A stretch of DNA of 22,766 nucleotides from Aerococcus viridans (GCF_002871935.1 NZ_PNHQ01000022.1:1-22766); one strand, 5' to 3'; counted from the stretch's first letter, positions 7,069 to 14,739 are shown. A program made the numbers and translations. The notes: generated by a model not told the origin, from the sequence alone.

Positions 7069-7347
7069 TTATGAATCTGAACGATCAGCCATCCAACGCT
7101 TCTGATGACCACGTGATATACGCATAATTTCAGTATATAGATCAGCGAGTTCTTCTTTTAAACGCTTATCCTCCAAGTACCCCTGAACTTTTTCGATAAC
7201 AGCTTGCTCTCTATCAGTATCAAGAATTTCTTTATTATTGGCTAACTTTACTTGAGCCACTTGTTCTACCATTTTGGTTCTTTTTTCAAATAATCGAACA
7301 ATCTCATTATCAATACGGTCGATTTCTTTACGTTCTTTCTCTAACAT
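7069..7347 (-). CDS. Chorismate mutase, AroQ type, monofunctional
   Basis: A 92-residue all-helical protein matching the AroQ chorismate mutase domain, which converts chorismate to prephenate on the way to phenylalanine and tyrosine. The helix-1 pattern LEKERKEIDRIDNEIVRLFEKR, then VAQVKLANNKEILDTDREQAVIEKV, carries the expected active-site Arg/Lys positions (R in ...FEKR, K in QVKLANN, D-x-x-RE). It is free-standing rather than fused to DAHP synthase or prephenate dehydratase, and no other aromatic-pathway gene is nearby. The start is preceded by AAGGAG about 8 bases upstream. No clear promoter was identified in the AT-rich upstream region. The end lies nine bases from the shared terminator. 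Active-site residues were not checked against a structure. Confidence 0.85.
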   Translation of the reverse strand: MLEKERKEIDRIDNEIVRLFEKRTKMVEQVAQVKLANNKEILDTDREQAVIEKVQGYLEDKRLKEELADLYTEIMRISRGHQKRWMADRSDS

Positions 7348-7549
7348 AGCGTTCTCCTTAAATAAATCTTTTATTTTGTTATTTGATAGTAATCTCTAAT
7401 AGGTAAATGATATCTATTTTTATTGATTTATAAATTTATATATATATTAAATAAATAGTTGTTTATACAGTGTTTCGTCTAATTCATTATAGATAAGAAG
7501 AAAAGTAAAAGCAATCGCGATGCTGTTCTATATTCGCAAGGTAAAACCG

Positions 7550-7578
7550 TTGACGCAGACCTCAAATATCGTTATACT
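7550..7578 (+). promoter_or_regulatory. Promoter of dsdA
   Basis: A -35 TTGACG at 7550-7555, a 17-base spacer and a -10 TATACT at 7573-7578; start near 7585, followed by GAAAGGTGG before the ATG at 7618. The remaining stretch 7348-7549 is AT-rich with no feature I could recognise. Confidence 0.8.
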
Positions 7579-7617
7579 TTTTAAGTTGAAATTAAACTAT
7601 ATGAAAGGTGGATAGAT

Positions 7618-8970
7618 ATGTCAATAGAGTCCATATCTGAAACAAGAGAACAAATAAATCAAAAAATATTGGGTGATATTCGGAACCGGAAACCTGTTTT
7701 TTGGGAAAATGACAGTCATATACCTTTCAAAAATTTAAAAGGACAATTAGATGTCTCGGTTCTTGAAATTAAAGATGCTGAAGCACGTTTGAAACGTTTT
7801 GCCCCTTTTATTAAAGCAGTATTTGAAGATACTGAAGCGCTTGATGGATTGATTGAATCACCAATTTCTGAAATTGGTCAATTCAAATCTACCTTAGAAA
7901 ATAATTATGACTTTTCTTTTCCAGGAAAAATGTTACTTAAACGGGATGATTTGCTACCAATTGCAGGTACAATAAAAGCGCGCGGCGCCATTTACGAAGT
8001 CCTACGTCATGCAGAAGCCTTAGCATTTGAAGAAAAATTATTATCTGGTTATGATGATGACTACGGTAAATTTGCGACAAAAGCTTTTCAAGATTTTTTT
8101 AAACAATATACTGTAGTAGTTGGAACGACTGGTAATCTTGGTATTTCCTCAGGTGTAATGTCAGCGAAAATAGGTTTCAATGTTCAAGTTCACATGTCTC
8201 ATGAAGCAAAACAATGGAAGAAAGATTATCTTAGAAGTCATGGTGTTCAAGTAATTGAACATAAAACCAATTTTACAGAAGCAGTAGACCAAGGTAGACA
8301 ATCAGCACTATCTGATCCTTATGCATATTTTATTGATGATGAACACTCCATTCAATTGTTCTTGGGTTACACAACAGCTGCATCGAGATTAGAGCGCCAG
8401 TTGAAAGAACAACAAATTATCGTTGATGAAGATCATCCACTAATGGTGTACCTACCATGTGGTGTTGGCGGTAGTCCTGGAGGTATTACTTATGGTTTAA
8501 AACAAATTTATGGCGATAATGTTCACTGTTTTTTTGCACAACCAACTCATGTACCGTCTATGTTACTTGGTTTAATTACTAAGAAATTTGCTGATATTTC
8601 AGTATATGATTTTGGCATTGATGGGCTAACAGTGATGGATGGCTTAGCAGTTCCAAGAACCTCCCAAATTGTTGCGAAGTTGATGTCAGGAATTTTTGAT
8701 GGTGGCTACACCTTAACTGATGAAGAGTCTAACCGACTATTAACCGACCTTAAAGATGTTGAAGATATATTTGTTGAACCTGCTGCTACGGCTGGATTAA
8801 TGGGACCGCAAAAATTGTTTACAACGACTGCCGGTAAAAATTATTTAATCCATAATAATTTAATGGATAAGGTTGATCATATGACGCATATTGCATGGGC
8901 TACTGGAGGATCTATGGTTCCAGCAGATGAACAAAAATTATTCTATGAGAAGGCAAAGGCTAACCAATAA
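7618..8970 (+). CDS. dsdA: D-serine ammonia-lyase (D-serine dehydratase)
   Basis: A 450-residue PLP enzyme of fold type II that converts D-serine to pyruvate and ammonia. Its length matches E. coli DsdA (about 442). LLPIAGTIKARGAIYEVL places the Schiff-base Lys at residue 120, VVVGTTGNLGISSG is the substrate/cofactor Ser/Thr-Gly-Asn loop, LPCGVGGSPGG the glycine loop that binds the PLP phosphate, and EPAATAGLMGP a conserved C-terminal segment. It is cytosolic and stands alone with its own promoter and terminator. No DsdX-type transporter or DsdC-type regulator is adjacent. It may detoxify D-serine or use it as a carbon and nitrogen source, which suits a host-associated, for instance urogenital, bacterium; that setting is inference. 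Confidence 0.95.
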   Translation: MSIESISETREQINQKILGDIRNRKPVFWENDSHIPFKNLKGQLDVSVLEIKDAEARLKRFAPFIKAVFEDTEALDGLIESPISEIGQFKSTLENNYDFSFPGKMLLKRDDLLPIAGTIKARGAIYEVLRHAEALAFEEKLLSGYDDDYGKFATKAFQDFFKQYTVVVGTTGNLGISSGVMSAKIGFNVQVHMSHEAKQWKKDYLRSHGVQVIEHKTNFTEAVDQGRQSALSDPYAYFIDDEHSIQLFLGYTTAASRLERQLKEQQIIVDEDHPLMVYLPCGVGGSPGGITYGLKQIYGDNVHCFFAQPTHVPSMLLGLITKKFADISVYDFGIDGLTVMDGLAVPRTSQIVAKLMSGIFDGGYTLTDEESNRLLTDLKDVEDIFVEPAATAGLMGPQKLFTTTAGKNYLIHNNLMDKVDHMTHIAWATGGSMVPADEQKLFYEKAKANQ

Positions 8971-8988
8971 TAAATGATCTAAAAAGAG

Positions 8989-9025
8989 AGAGTGACTGAG
9001 TTTAAAAACTTCGTCACTCTTTTTC
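8989..9025 (+). terminator. Intrinsic terminator after dsdA
   Basis: AGAGTGAC pairs with GTCACTCT, with an inner GAGTTT/AAACTT extension, followed by a T-run. An A-tract precedes the stem. Confidence 0.88.
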
Positions 9026-9164
9026 TCTATATAAATTTTATTTAAAGTATATATTATTGCAAAATAATTCTATTTGGATAATTAATTAAAAAACAACTTT
9101 GGTTCCTTAAAGTTGTATATTTTGTCATTTTATTTTTTCGAAAAATAAAGTATGTAATATATAA

Positions 9165-9180
9165 TGTGATAAAACTCACA
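9165..9180 (+). promoter_or_regulatory. CRP/FNR-type palindrome
   Basis: TGTGATAAAACTCACA is an exact TGTGA-N6-TCACA site, the consensus of the CRP/FNR superfamily (ArcR/Flp-like members in Firmicutes). Its centre is about 92 bases before the predicted start of the downstream transporter. Chance occurrence in AT-rich DNA is possible but low for a 10-base perfect match. Confidence 0.5.
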
Positions 9181-9221
9181 TTTTCATGATGATATAAGAA
9201 AATAAGTTTGCAATTTTAATT

Positions 9222-9235
9222 ATAAATCGTTTACA
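9222..9235 (+). promoter_or_regulatory. Weak cre-like sequence over the -35
   Basis: ATAAATCGTTTACA matches 10 of 14 positions of an ideal cre palindrome; the right half is perfect, the left half lacks the TG. Its overlap with the -35 would fit catabolite repression of a sugar transporter. Confidence 0.3.
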
Positions 9236-9258
9236 TTTCATTTCTTATTCAGTATAAT
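9230..9258 (+). promoter_or_regulatory. Promoter of the GPH transporter
   Basis: TTTACA at 9230-9235, 17-base spacer, TATAAT at 9253-9258. The 5'UTR is about 80 bases of AT-rich sequence. The stretch 9027-9164 has no other feature I could recognise. Confidence 0.75.
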
Positions 9259-9342
9259 ATGAAATATAAATAAGTGCACTAATTATTTTTATATTGTGAA
9301 ATTTGCAAAAAAATCATTTGAATAAAAAAGTGGAGGATTAAT

Positions 9343-10731
9343 ATGAGTCAAGAAAATAAAGTAAAAACAAGTCGTCCTTTCGGCTTGCGCGACAAATTAG
9401 GTTATATGATAGGGAATATCGGTAACGATTTAACATTTTTCCTAGCATCAAACTATTTTATGGTATTTTATACGAATGTTATGGGTGTATCTCCAGCGAC
9501 CGTAGGGACTTTATTTGGTATTGCACGACTAGTTGATGCATTTACAGATGTTGGGATGGGGGTTATTGTCGATAATGCAATGACTACTCGTGTAGGTAAG
9601 TTTAAACCTTGGTTACGTAGAATGGCTTTTCCGGTCGGAATTGCAAGCGCTTTGATGTATAATAGTTTCATTGTGGATTGGTCACCAACAGCTAAAGTTA
9701 TTTATATGTTTATTACTTATTTACTTTGGGGATCAATTTTCTATACTTCTATTAACATTCCTTATGGATCACTAGCATCTGTGGTTTCAGGCAAAGCTGA
9801 AGATCGTGCGAATTTATCAACTTTCCGTTCAATTGGTTCAACATTGATCCAATTTAGTTTAGGGTTTGTAGTACCGTTAATTGCCTATAGTGCAGACGGT
9901 AAAGTACTTGCAACTAACTTTACTTGGTTAGCTATTGCTTTAGGTTTAGCAGCGGCTGTATGCTACTTATTATGTTACGGCATGGTTGAGGAACGTGTAG
10001 AATTACCTCAAGGTGATAAGTTCAGTGCAAAAGCGATGCTTACAGATATACTTGAATTAATCCAAGATCGAGGCTTCCTAGGTTTGATGTTCTCAACAAT
10101 GTTTATGCTTGCTGGATTAATATCATTAGGTCAATTATTACAATATACGTATTTAGATTTCTTCCAAAACACGAGAATTTTGCCAATTGCGACTGCGGGT
10201 ATGACCCTAAGTGCTTTAGTAGTTGCGCCATTTGTAAGTACGATTACTAAGAAATTTGGTAAGAAGGAAGCAGGTTCTTTCGCCTTAATTGGTGCAGGTG
10301 CGATTTATCTTATTGCCTTTGTATTAAAAATCCAAAGTCCATTAGTATTTGCGATTTTAGTTATTGTTGCAGGTATCGTGATGGGGTACTATATGATGGC
10401 GATGTATGCGTTTGTAACAGATGTCATTGATGATTTCTACGTTAAACGTGGTACACGTAAAGATGGAACAATCTACGCAGTATATTCATTTACACGTAAA
10501 GTAGGACAAGCAATTGCTGGTTTCCTAGCGGGTGCGTTATTAACAGCAATTGGTTACCAATCAGGCGTTGAACAACAAACTGCTGAAGTAGCCAACAGTA
10601 TTTATAACGTTGGTACCTTGTTACCTGGCGCCTTACTTCTTGCTGCTGGATTAATTTTGCTATTCATGTATCCATTGAATAAACAAAAAGTGAATGAAAA
10701 TACACGTATCATTGAAAGTGAAAACCAATAA
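9343..10731 (+). CDS. GPH-family sugar:cation symporter
   Basis: A 462-residue twelve-helix transporter of the glycoside-pentoside-hexuronide (MelB-like) branch of the major facilitator superfamily. The N-terminal GLRDKLGYMIGNIGNDLTFF and the loop 2-3 motif ARLVDAFTDVGMGVIVDN..TTRVGKFKPW, with its cation/sugar-site Asp residues, are diagnostic. The C-terminus lacks the IIA-like regulatory domain seen in LacS-type members. Expected function is import of a glycoside, pentoside or hexuronide with Na+ or H+. No glycosidase or sugar kinase adjoins it, so the substrate cannot be guessed. GGAGG at 9333-9337 precedes the start. A good promoter, a CRP/FNR-type palindrome and a weak cre-like site upstream suggest control by carbon or oxygen status. 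Confidence 0.9.
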   Translation: MSQENKVKTSRPFGLRDKLGYMIGNIGNDLTFFLASNYFMVFYTNVMGVSPATVGTLFGIARLVDAFTDVGMGVIVDNAMTTRVGKFKPWLRRMAFPVGIASALMYNSFIVDWSPTAKVIYMFITYLLWGSIFYTSINIPYGSLASVVSGKAEDRANLSTFRSIGSTLIQFSLGFVVPLIAYSADGKVLATNFTWLAIALGLAAAVCYLLCYGMVEERVELPQGDKFSAKAMLTDILELIQDRGFLGLMFSTMFMLAGLISLGQLLQYTYLDFFQNTRILPIATAGMTLSALVVAPFVSTITKKFGKKEAGSFALIGAGAIYLIAFVLKIQSPLVFAILVIVAGIVMGYYMMAMYAFVTDVIDDFYVKRGTRKDGTIYAVYSFTRKVGQAIAGFLAGALLTAIGYQSGVEQQTAEVANSIYNVGTLLPGALLLAAGLILLFMYPLNKQKVNENTRIIESENQ

Positions 10732-10794
10732 TTTGTTTCATTAGAAACTAACGTCTTTGCTTAAACAATGATGAAACTGCTTATTAATTTGACT

Positions 10795-10843
10795 CTCTTA
10801 GGTAAACTGATCATTTCTATCTGTTTATCTAAGAGCGTTTTTT
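10795..10843 (+). terminator. Intrinsic terminator after the GPH transporter
   Basis: CTCTTAGGTAAAC pairs with GTTTATCTAAGAG (13 bp, one G-U) around a 15-base loop, followed by CGTTTTTT. Confidence 0.85.
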
Positions 10844-10886
10844 ATTAACTTACATTACCTAAAATAAATGCCTAATTAAAGCAATT

Positions 10887-10927
10887 AAACACCGAACATA
10901 TGCCTTGGTTGGTAATGTTCGGTGTTT
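10887..10927. repeat. 13-bp perfect inverted repeat, terminator-like
   Basis: AAACACCGAACAT and ATGTTCGGTGTTT form a perfect 13-bp stem with a 15-base loop. It lies in the convergent gap between the GPH transporter and the DUF3307 gene and may end transcription from the minus side, although U-tracts are short. The rest of 10928-11084 holds nothing recognisable. Confidence 0.5.
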
Positions 10928-11084
10928 TAGTTAATTTGGGTAAGGTCTCAAACAATTGCTTAAATAGTTGCTTTTCTATTAGGGATATCTCGTTAATTAC
11001 CATAACAACTCGGTAAAATCTTGTTGATAAATGTGTGTTTTAAAGTGACCAGTATCATAAAAATGAAGAAGTTGTACGAATTTT

Positions 11085-11804
11085 CTAAAAGATTAAAGCG
11101 TAAGCGGTAACGACAAAGAGAATACTATAAAGCGTTCCAATTAAATAATATTCAGCAAAACCTTGATTTTCTTCTATCAATTTAAACCGCGCGATCGATT
11201 TAGCGGTATAGATTAAACCAATGGAAGAAAGGGCGTTCAATGAAAGAAAGATAGCTGATAAGATCCGTTCTAAGTTACCAATCATTGCGCCTGCTCCTGG
11301 TACAGTGACTGTTTCTGTTTGATGATTGGAGTAGTTTTGATATTGGTTAAAGAGTATTTTAAAAGTGATATTTGCTGGTTTAGTGATTAACACAATTAGA
11401 AGCATCCATTTCAAAATCAATATTGGTATAACTAGACTAATTTCACCGGATGCTGGAAAAAGATATTGGCTAATGATTAAGATAGCGGCAATATGTAGTA
11501 ACTGATCAATGAGATAAATGTAGGGCAGTTGTTTTGCTTTAAATGACCAATTACGCTGAATAGTAACTTTTAAAATGTCTATAATGACATGGCTCATCCA
11601 TATGGTTAAAAATAGCCCAAATAAGCTGATCTGCCAACTGAGTATCCAGGAAATCAATAATAAGAATCCGTGGATAGCCAAATGTTTAGCTAGCGCATGA
11701 TAGTGTTTATTTTTAGCTTTAGATAATGATTCGCTTTGAAAATGATAATCACCTAGAAAATGGGCGATTAATATGAGAGTATTTATCGAATTATGAATGA
11801 ACAT
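11085..11804 (-). CDS. DUF3307 integral membrane protein
   Basis: A polytopic membrane protein of 239 residues with the DUF3307 signature near the N-terminus: LILIAHFLGDYHFQSESLSKAKNK, then AKHLAIHGFLLL, then SHVIIDILK. About six to seven hydrophobic segments span the length, and a short polar loop at roughly residues 165-185 splits them. Biochemical function is unknown. It overlaps the end of the SatD gene, and its RBS (GAGGAGG) lies within the SatD codons for Glu-Glu-Val. Two consecutive ATG codons are possible; the second, at 11804, has the better 6-base spacing. This is the classical layout of translational coupling, so the two proteins probably act together. SatD and DUF3307 genes are neighbours in other Firmicutes to my knowledge. 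Confidence 0.8.
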   Translation of the reverse strand: MFIHNSINTLILIAHFLGDYHFQSESLSKAKNKHYHALAKHLAIHGFLLLISWILSWQISLFGLFLTIWMSHVIIDILKVTIQRNWSFKAKQLPYIYLIDQLLHIAAILIISQYLFPASGEISLVIPILILKWMLLIVLITKPANITFKILFNQYQNYSNHQTETVTVPGAGAMIGNLERILSAIFLSLNALSSIGLIYTAKSIARFKLIEENQGFAEYYLIGTLYSILFVVTAYALIF

Positions 11805-12456
11805 CATCCACCTCCTCTATCATATTGATGAGATTTTCCTTAGCCTTCAAATAGATTTTTATATTACCTGCGTTTAGACGTTTGCTAAGTGCTGAAGCCG
11901 ATAGATTTAACTTTTTAGCAAGCACGTTTTGGTTAAATACTGGCTGATAGATTCCTTCCTCCAATAGACCATTAAAAACATCCAGCTGGTTTCTCGTCCA
12001 ACTTGATCTTAGTGTATCTGTAAGCAATAGTATCGTATTAATGGTAGTATCTTTTTCTCCTAATCCAATGAATACTTGTCTTAAATTACCACTATAATTG
12101 TTGGAAGCAACCTCTTCAATAGCAGCTCTTGCGTGCCAATAAGCAGAGCCGTCTGCTCCTATACTCATCTCTGGGTTGATTTCAGTAGAAATATTGCCAT
12201 ATCCTATCCCGAAGCGAATGGGGTGGTTAATTAAGCGTTGGATATCATCGATAAATTGAAATAGCTGCTCATTTGGTTTTATGAGTACTTGGAATTCATC
12301 TCCCAAAGTGATTGTTAGTTTAGAAACGATTATATGTGCGTATTTTTGATTAATGACATAGAAACTTTGAATTAAATTTTCTTGTAATTGGGCTCGGTGA
12401 GCAGTTTTTTTAGAATCAATCAGGTCACCGATAATGGCTATGTAGCTCTTATCCAT
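11791..12456 (-). CDS. SatD-family protein
   Basis: A 221-residue soluble protein of the SatD family, named from an acid-tolerance/secretion locus of Streptococcus mutans; its activity is not established. The N-terminus (YIAIIGDLIDSKK, Asp11 and Asp14), then ITLGDEFQVLI (residues 48-58) and RFGIGYG followed by GADGSAYWHARAAIEE, resemble the beta-alpha-beta palm of nucleotide cyclases, with LGDEF where diguanylate cyclases have GGDEF. Residues 173-203 (VFNQNVLAKKLNLSASALSKRLNAG) look like a helix-turn-helix, so a DNA-binding role is possible. AAGGAGGTG precedes the ATG. It is the first gene of a pair with the DUF3307 membrane protein. The palm comparison is my inference from motif order and needs a structure search. 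Confidence 0.8.
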   Translation of the reverse strand: MDKSYIAIIGDLIDSKKTAHRAQLQENLIQSFYVINQKYAHIIVSKLTITLGDEFQVLIKPNEQLFQFIDDIQRLINHPIRFGIGYGNISTEINPEMSIGADGSAYWHARAAIEEVASNNYSGNLRQVFIGLGEKDTTINTILLLTDTLRSSWTRNQLDVFNGLLEEGIYQPVFNQNVLAKKLNLSASALSKRLNAGNIKIYLKAKENLINMIEEVDDVHS

Positions 12457-12476
12457 AAGGCACCTCCTTATTTTCC

Positions 12477-12506
12477 ATTATAAAGAAAAATCATATAAAT
12501 TGCCAT
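12477..12506 (-). promoter_or_regulatory. Promoter of the satD operon
   Basis: On the minus strand, TATAAT (12477-12482) with an 18-base spacer from ATGGCA (12501-12506, 4 of 6 matches to TTGACA). The start lies close to the RBS, giving a very short leader. Confidence 0.55.
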
Positions 12507-12509
12507 TAA

Positions 12510-12535
12510 AACGGAAATTATTATAAATGTCCGTT
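12510..12535. promoter_or_regulatory. Imperfect palindrome upstream of the satD promoter
   Basis: A 26-bp imperfect palindrome with perfect AACGGA...TCCGTT ends (10 of 13 paired positions), just upstream of the -35. Placement suits an activator or autoregulation by the HTH of SatD; this is inference. Confidence 0.35.
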
Positions 12536-12849
12536 ATTTAGGAAACTTTATGCATTGCGATAATAAATAACCTCATATGGAATAAAGGGTGATAACATAC
12601 TACAAGTGTTCGCTAATACATTAATTAATTTTAAGCCCAAGGTGGGCTAGTTACCAAAAGTAAAACTATAAGTTAATTCTTTTGAGTAGCTACTTGACTG
12701 ATATTAGCCTTAGAGCAATTGGTAAATGTTATTTAAAATGTGGCGATGAGTAAAATTAGCACGGAGTCAATATAGGGTATTGTAATTAGTATAGTTTTGG
12801 GGTATTTTATCCTAACTGGTCTACTGACTAATATTTTCTAAGTTTTATG
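12536..12849. other. Non-coding stretch with one small hairpin
   Basis: AT-rich sequence without a recognisable gene. It contains a small perfect hairpin (AGCCCA, loop AGG, TGGGCT, 12634-12648) and two GGGTATT words near 12774 and 12799. I see nothing else I can support. Confidence 0.5.
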
Positions 12850-13116
12850 AAGCGCTGGATCAATCTACGCCAGATAAATTTCAAATTGTTGGTGGGGTGG
12901 TGGATCATTTGGAGATATGGTAAAGTTGGAAATTTCTTCAAAGGAGAAAACATACAAGCTTGACCAGTCCGATTTATCGAAACAGAAGTTGGATAAAAGT
13001 AGGCCTATGGTGCAAGCACAAATGCGAACTATAACGCTGATTCAGGAAAGGTTGCGTAAAAATTTGGTATGTTAGCGTTAGCTGAGTATTTAGGTGATTT
13101 ATTAGAAAAATTATAA
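12850..13116 (+). pseudogene. Frameshifted coding relic, unidentified
   Basis: Protein-like text runs through three frames. One frame gives FYEALDQSTPDKFQIVGG and stops at a TAA near 12920. A second gives GGSFGDMVKLEISSKEK and on to a TAG at 13073-13075. The third gives GASTNANYNADSGKVA, an in-frame TAA at about 13057, then KFGMLALAEYLGDLLEKL and a final TAA at 13114-13116. At least two frameshifts and one nonsense codon would be needed to join these. I do not recognise the family. No start codon with RBS leads the first piece, so the 5' part is probably also missing. A 13-bp inverted repeat follows at 13145 and may be its former terminator. It lies beside the tyrosine recombinase gene, in a decayed accessory stretch. 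Confidence 0.5.
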
Positions 13117-13144
13117 ATAATCTTTAAGCAAATGCACCTATTGT

Positions 13145-13176
13145 CTATGTCCGCTAAGGGTAATTAGCGGACATAG
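13145..13176. repeat. 13-bp perfect inverted repeat
   Basis: CTATGTCCGCTAA and TTAGCGGACATAG form a perfect stem around GGGTAA. No U-tract follows on either strand. It could be the hairpin of a lost terminator for the relic or a recombinase-related site; neither is shown. Confidence 0.55.
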
Positions 13177-13246
13177 AAGTGTATTTAAATAGCAAACACT
13201 TACCCTAGCTTTATTAAACCCGTTTTCCGTTTAAATCTAAAATAGT

Positions 13247-13278
13247 AGCCCCCAAATACATCATAAGTAGGGGCTTTT
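13247..13278. terminator. Possible terminator near the recombinase 3' end
   Basis: AGCCCC (13247-13252) pairs with GGGGCT (13270-13275) around a 17-base loop; TTTT follows on the plus strand and ACTATTTT on the minus strand, about 40 bases past the recombinase stop. It could serve either direction. Confidence 0.45.
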
Positions 13279-13316
13279 AATTATCTTGTTTAAGTAGAGG
13301 CATCCTCGTCATAAAC

Positions 13317-14351
13317 TTATAAATCTTTAAGAATTCTTGATTGATCAATGAGATCTTCTATTAACTGACTGGAGGTATTCAAATCTTCATTTAAGTCTTG
13401 TGCGTATATTTCAGTCGTTCGAACGCTGGAGTGCCGTAACATTTTTTGAGTTTCACGTAAATTGCCACCGTTGATTAAGCTAAGTGTTGCTGCAGTATGT
13501 CTAAGTGAATGTGGCGTAATTTTAGATGAATGTATCCCAACAGCTTCATAAGCGTTGGCTATGACTCTAGAAATGGATCTAGCTGACATACGTCCGCTTT
13601 TATTTCGATTGCCATGAGAAGCAAATAGTGGTGACAAATCAGTATTAATCATGATAGCTTGGTCTTCACGAAAACGCGTATACTCACGAATAACTTCTTT
13701 TGTTTTTCGCGGTATAATAACAAATTCATCTTTCTCTCGTCGGCCTTTACCTTGAACATAAATAACAGTATTTAAGCCACGGCGTTGCACATCCTCAAAG
13801 TTTGCACGACTTAGTTCGACTGTCCGAAGTCCCGTAGTTACAGCTAATAAAATAAGCGCGTAGTTACGTTTGCCAATTAATGTATCTGCCGTTGATTTAA
13901 GGTAAGCTAAAAGCTTTTCAACGTCTTCAATGTCTAGTGCGTCTTTAGCATGACCGTGTGGTACTGGAATATTATTATTCGCTTTAGCAACGATATTCTC
14001 ATATAAATTTTCGCGTTCTAACCACTTAAAGAATTGATTTAGCATGTTGCGATACGTTTTAATAGTGCGGTCTTTATAACGGAATTGGTCTAGTGCTCGA
14101 CGTTGTTCTTCAGAAAGCTCGTCATAGTCTATATTATTAATTAAGATATAGGTTTTGCTTGGATGATTGATTAAATCATCAAAATAACGTTCGATATCAT
14201 GGTATGTTGGATGTGTAATTTCTTGTTTTTCAAGATAAATAAAGAATGGTCTGATATTTTTAAGATAGCTTTCCTTCGTATTGTATTGTTTCTGTGATAG
14301 ATAGTCAGTATATAGTTCATAGAAAGCTTCTTTATCAAAGTAGTTATCCAT
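13317..14351 (-). CDS. Tyrosine recombinase / integrase
   Basis: A 344-residue XerC/D-type tyrosine recombinase with an N-terminal SAM-like core-binding domain (about residues 5-120) and a C-terminal catalytic domain. All catalytic residues are visible: Arg176 in TTGLRTVEL, Lys202 in QGKGRREK, His281-x-x-Arg284 in PHSLRH, His307 in LRHSSVRTTEIYAQ and the nucleophile Tyr316. The gene is intact. The ATG at 14351 is preferred, because AAGGAG lies 8 bases before it; the TTG two codons earlier is too close. An extended -10 sits upstream. No attachment-site repeat, excisionase, phage or conjugation gene is in view, and it is flanked by a gene relic and an octamer array, so it may be the last intact part of an element or an orphan host enzyme. 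Confidence 0.9.
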   Translation of the reverse strand: MDNYFDKEAFYELYTDYLSQKQYNTKESYLKNIRPFFIYLEKQEITHPTYHDIERYFDDLINHPSKTYILINNIDYDELSEEQRRALDQFRYKDRTIKTYRNMLNQFFKWLERENLYENIVAKANNNIPVPHGHAKDALDIEDVEKLLAYLKSTADTLIGKRNYALILLAVTTGLRTVELSRANFEDVQRRGLNTVIYVQGKGRREKDEFVIIPRKTKEVIREYTRFREDQAIMINTDLSPLFASHGNRNKSGRMSARSISRVIANAYEAVGIHSSKITPHSLRHTAATLSLINGGNLRETQKMLRHSSVRTTEIYAQDLNEDLNTSSQLIEDLIDQSRILKDL

Positions 14352-14380
14352 ATTCAAAACTCCTTAAAATGCTATGATTC

Positions 14381-14389
14381 ATTATACCA
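14381..14389 (-). promoter_or_regulatory. Extended -10 promoter of the recombinase
   Basis: On the minus strand TGGTATAAT, a TGn extended -10 with perfect TATAAT. The spacer holds AACATATGTT (14390-14399), a perfect 10-bp palindrome that could be an operator. No clear -35. Confidence 0.5.
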
Positions 14390-14490
14390 AACATATGTTC
14401 TAAATCATAGACAGGAGCTAAGAATTCATATAACTATAGCAGTTATAATTGCTTGTAAACATTGCGCGGTCATTGCATTGTGCGCTCAGA

Positions 14491-14599
14491 CATAAAGTTA
14501 TAAGTTTATACATGTTGTATGTCTTGTAAGTAAAAGAAGTTCATAAACAAGTATACAAGCATATAAGCATATAGATAACAAGATATAAAGACATCAAAT
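14491..14599. repeat. Degenerate octamer array, centromere-like
   Basis: From 14552, successive 8-base units read TATACAAG, CATATAAG, CATATAGA, TAACAAGA, TATAAAGA. Upstream, units such as TTATAAGT, TTATACAT, GTTGTATG and TCTTGTAAG give partly inverted versions. The phasing of 8 resembles repeats found in front of plasmid partition (parA) genes in lactic acid bacteria, as I recall them. No parA or rep gene is adjacent. The rest of 14400-14800 is AT-rich and otherwise unremarkable. Confidence 0.45.
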
Positions 14600-14739
14600 A
14601 GCTGGGTTGATTAAAGTAATTTATTTTACCCTTTAGTTTACATAACATATATTATTTAAAGCTAAATGTTTATTTAATATGGTTCTCTATGTCCACTTTA
14701 TGATACCCTCTACCGATCATTCACCAGCTTTATTTTGTA

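Noticed and set aside
12850..13116. Fic or FMN-binding domain protein for the relic
   Set aside because: Only loose resemblance of short words; no HPFxxGNGR or SGATxTS motif could be read in any frame.
14552..14599. CRISPR array
   Set aside because: The repeating unit is only 8 bases, degenerate and without spacers; no cas genes are present.
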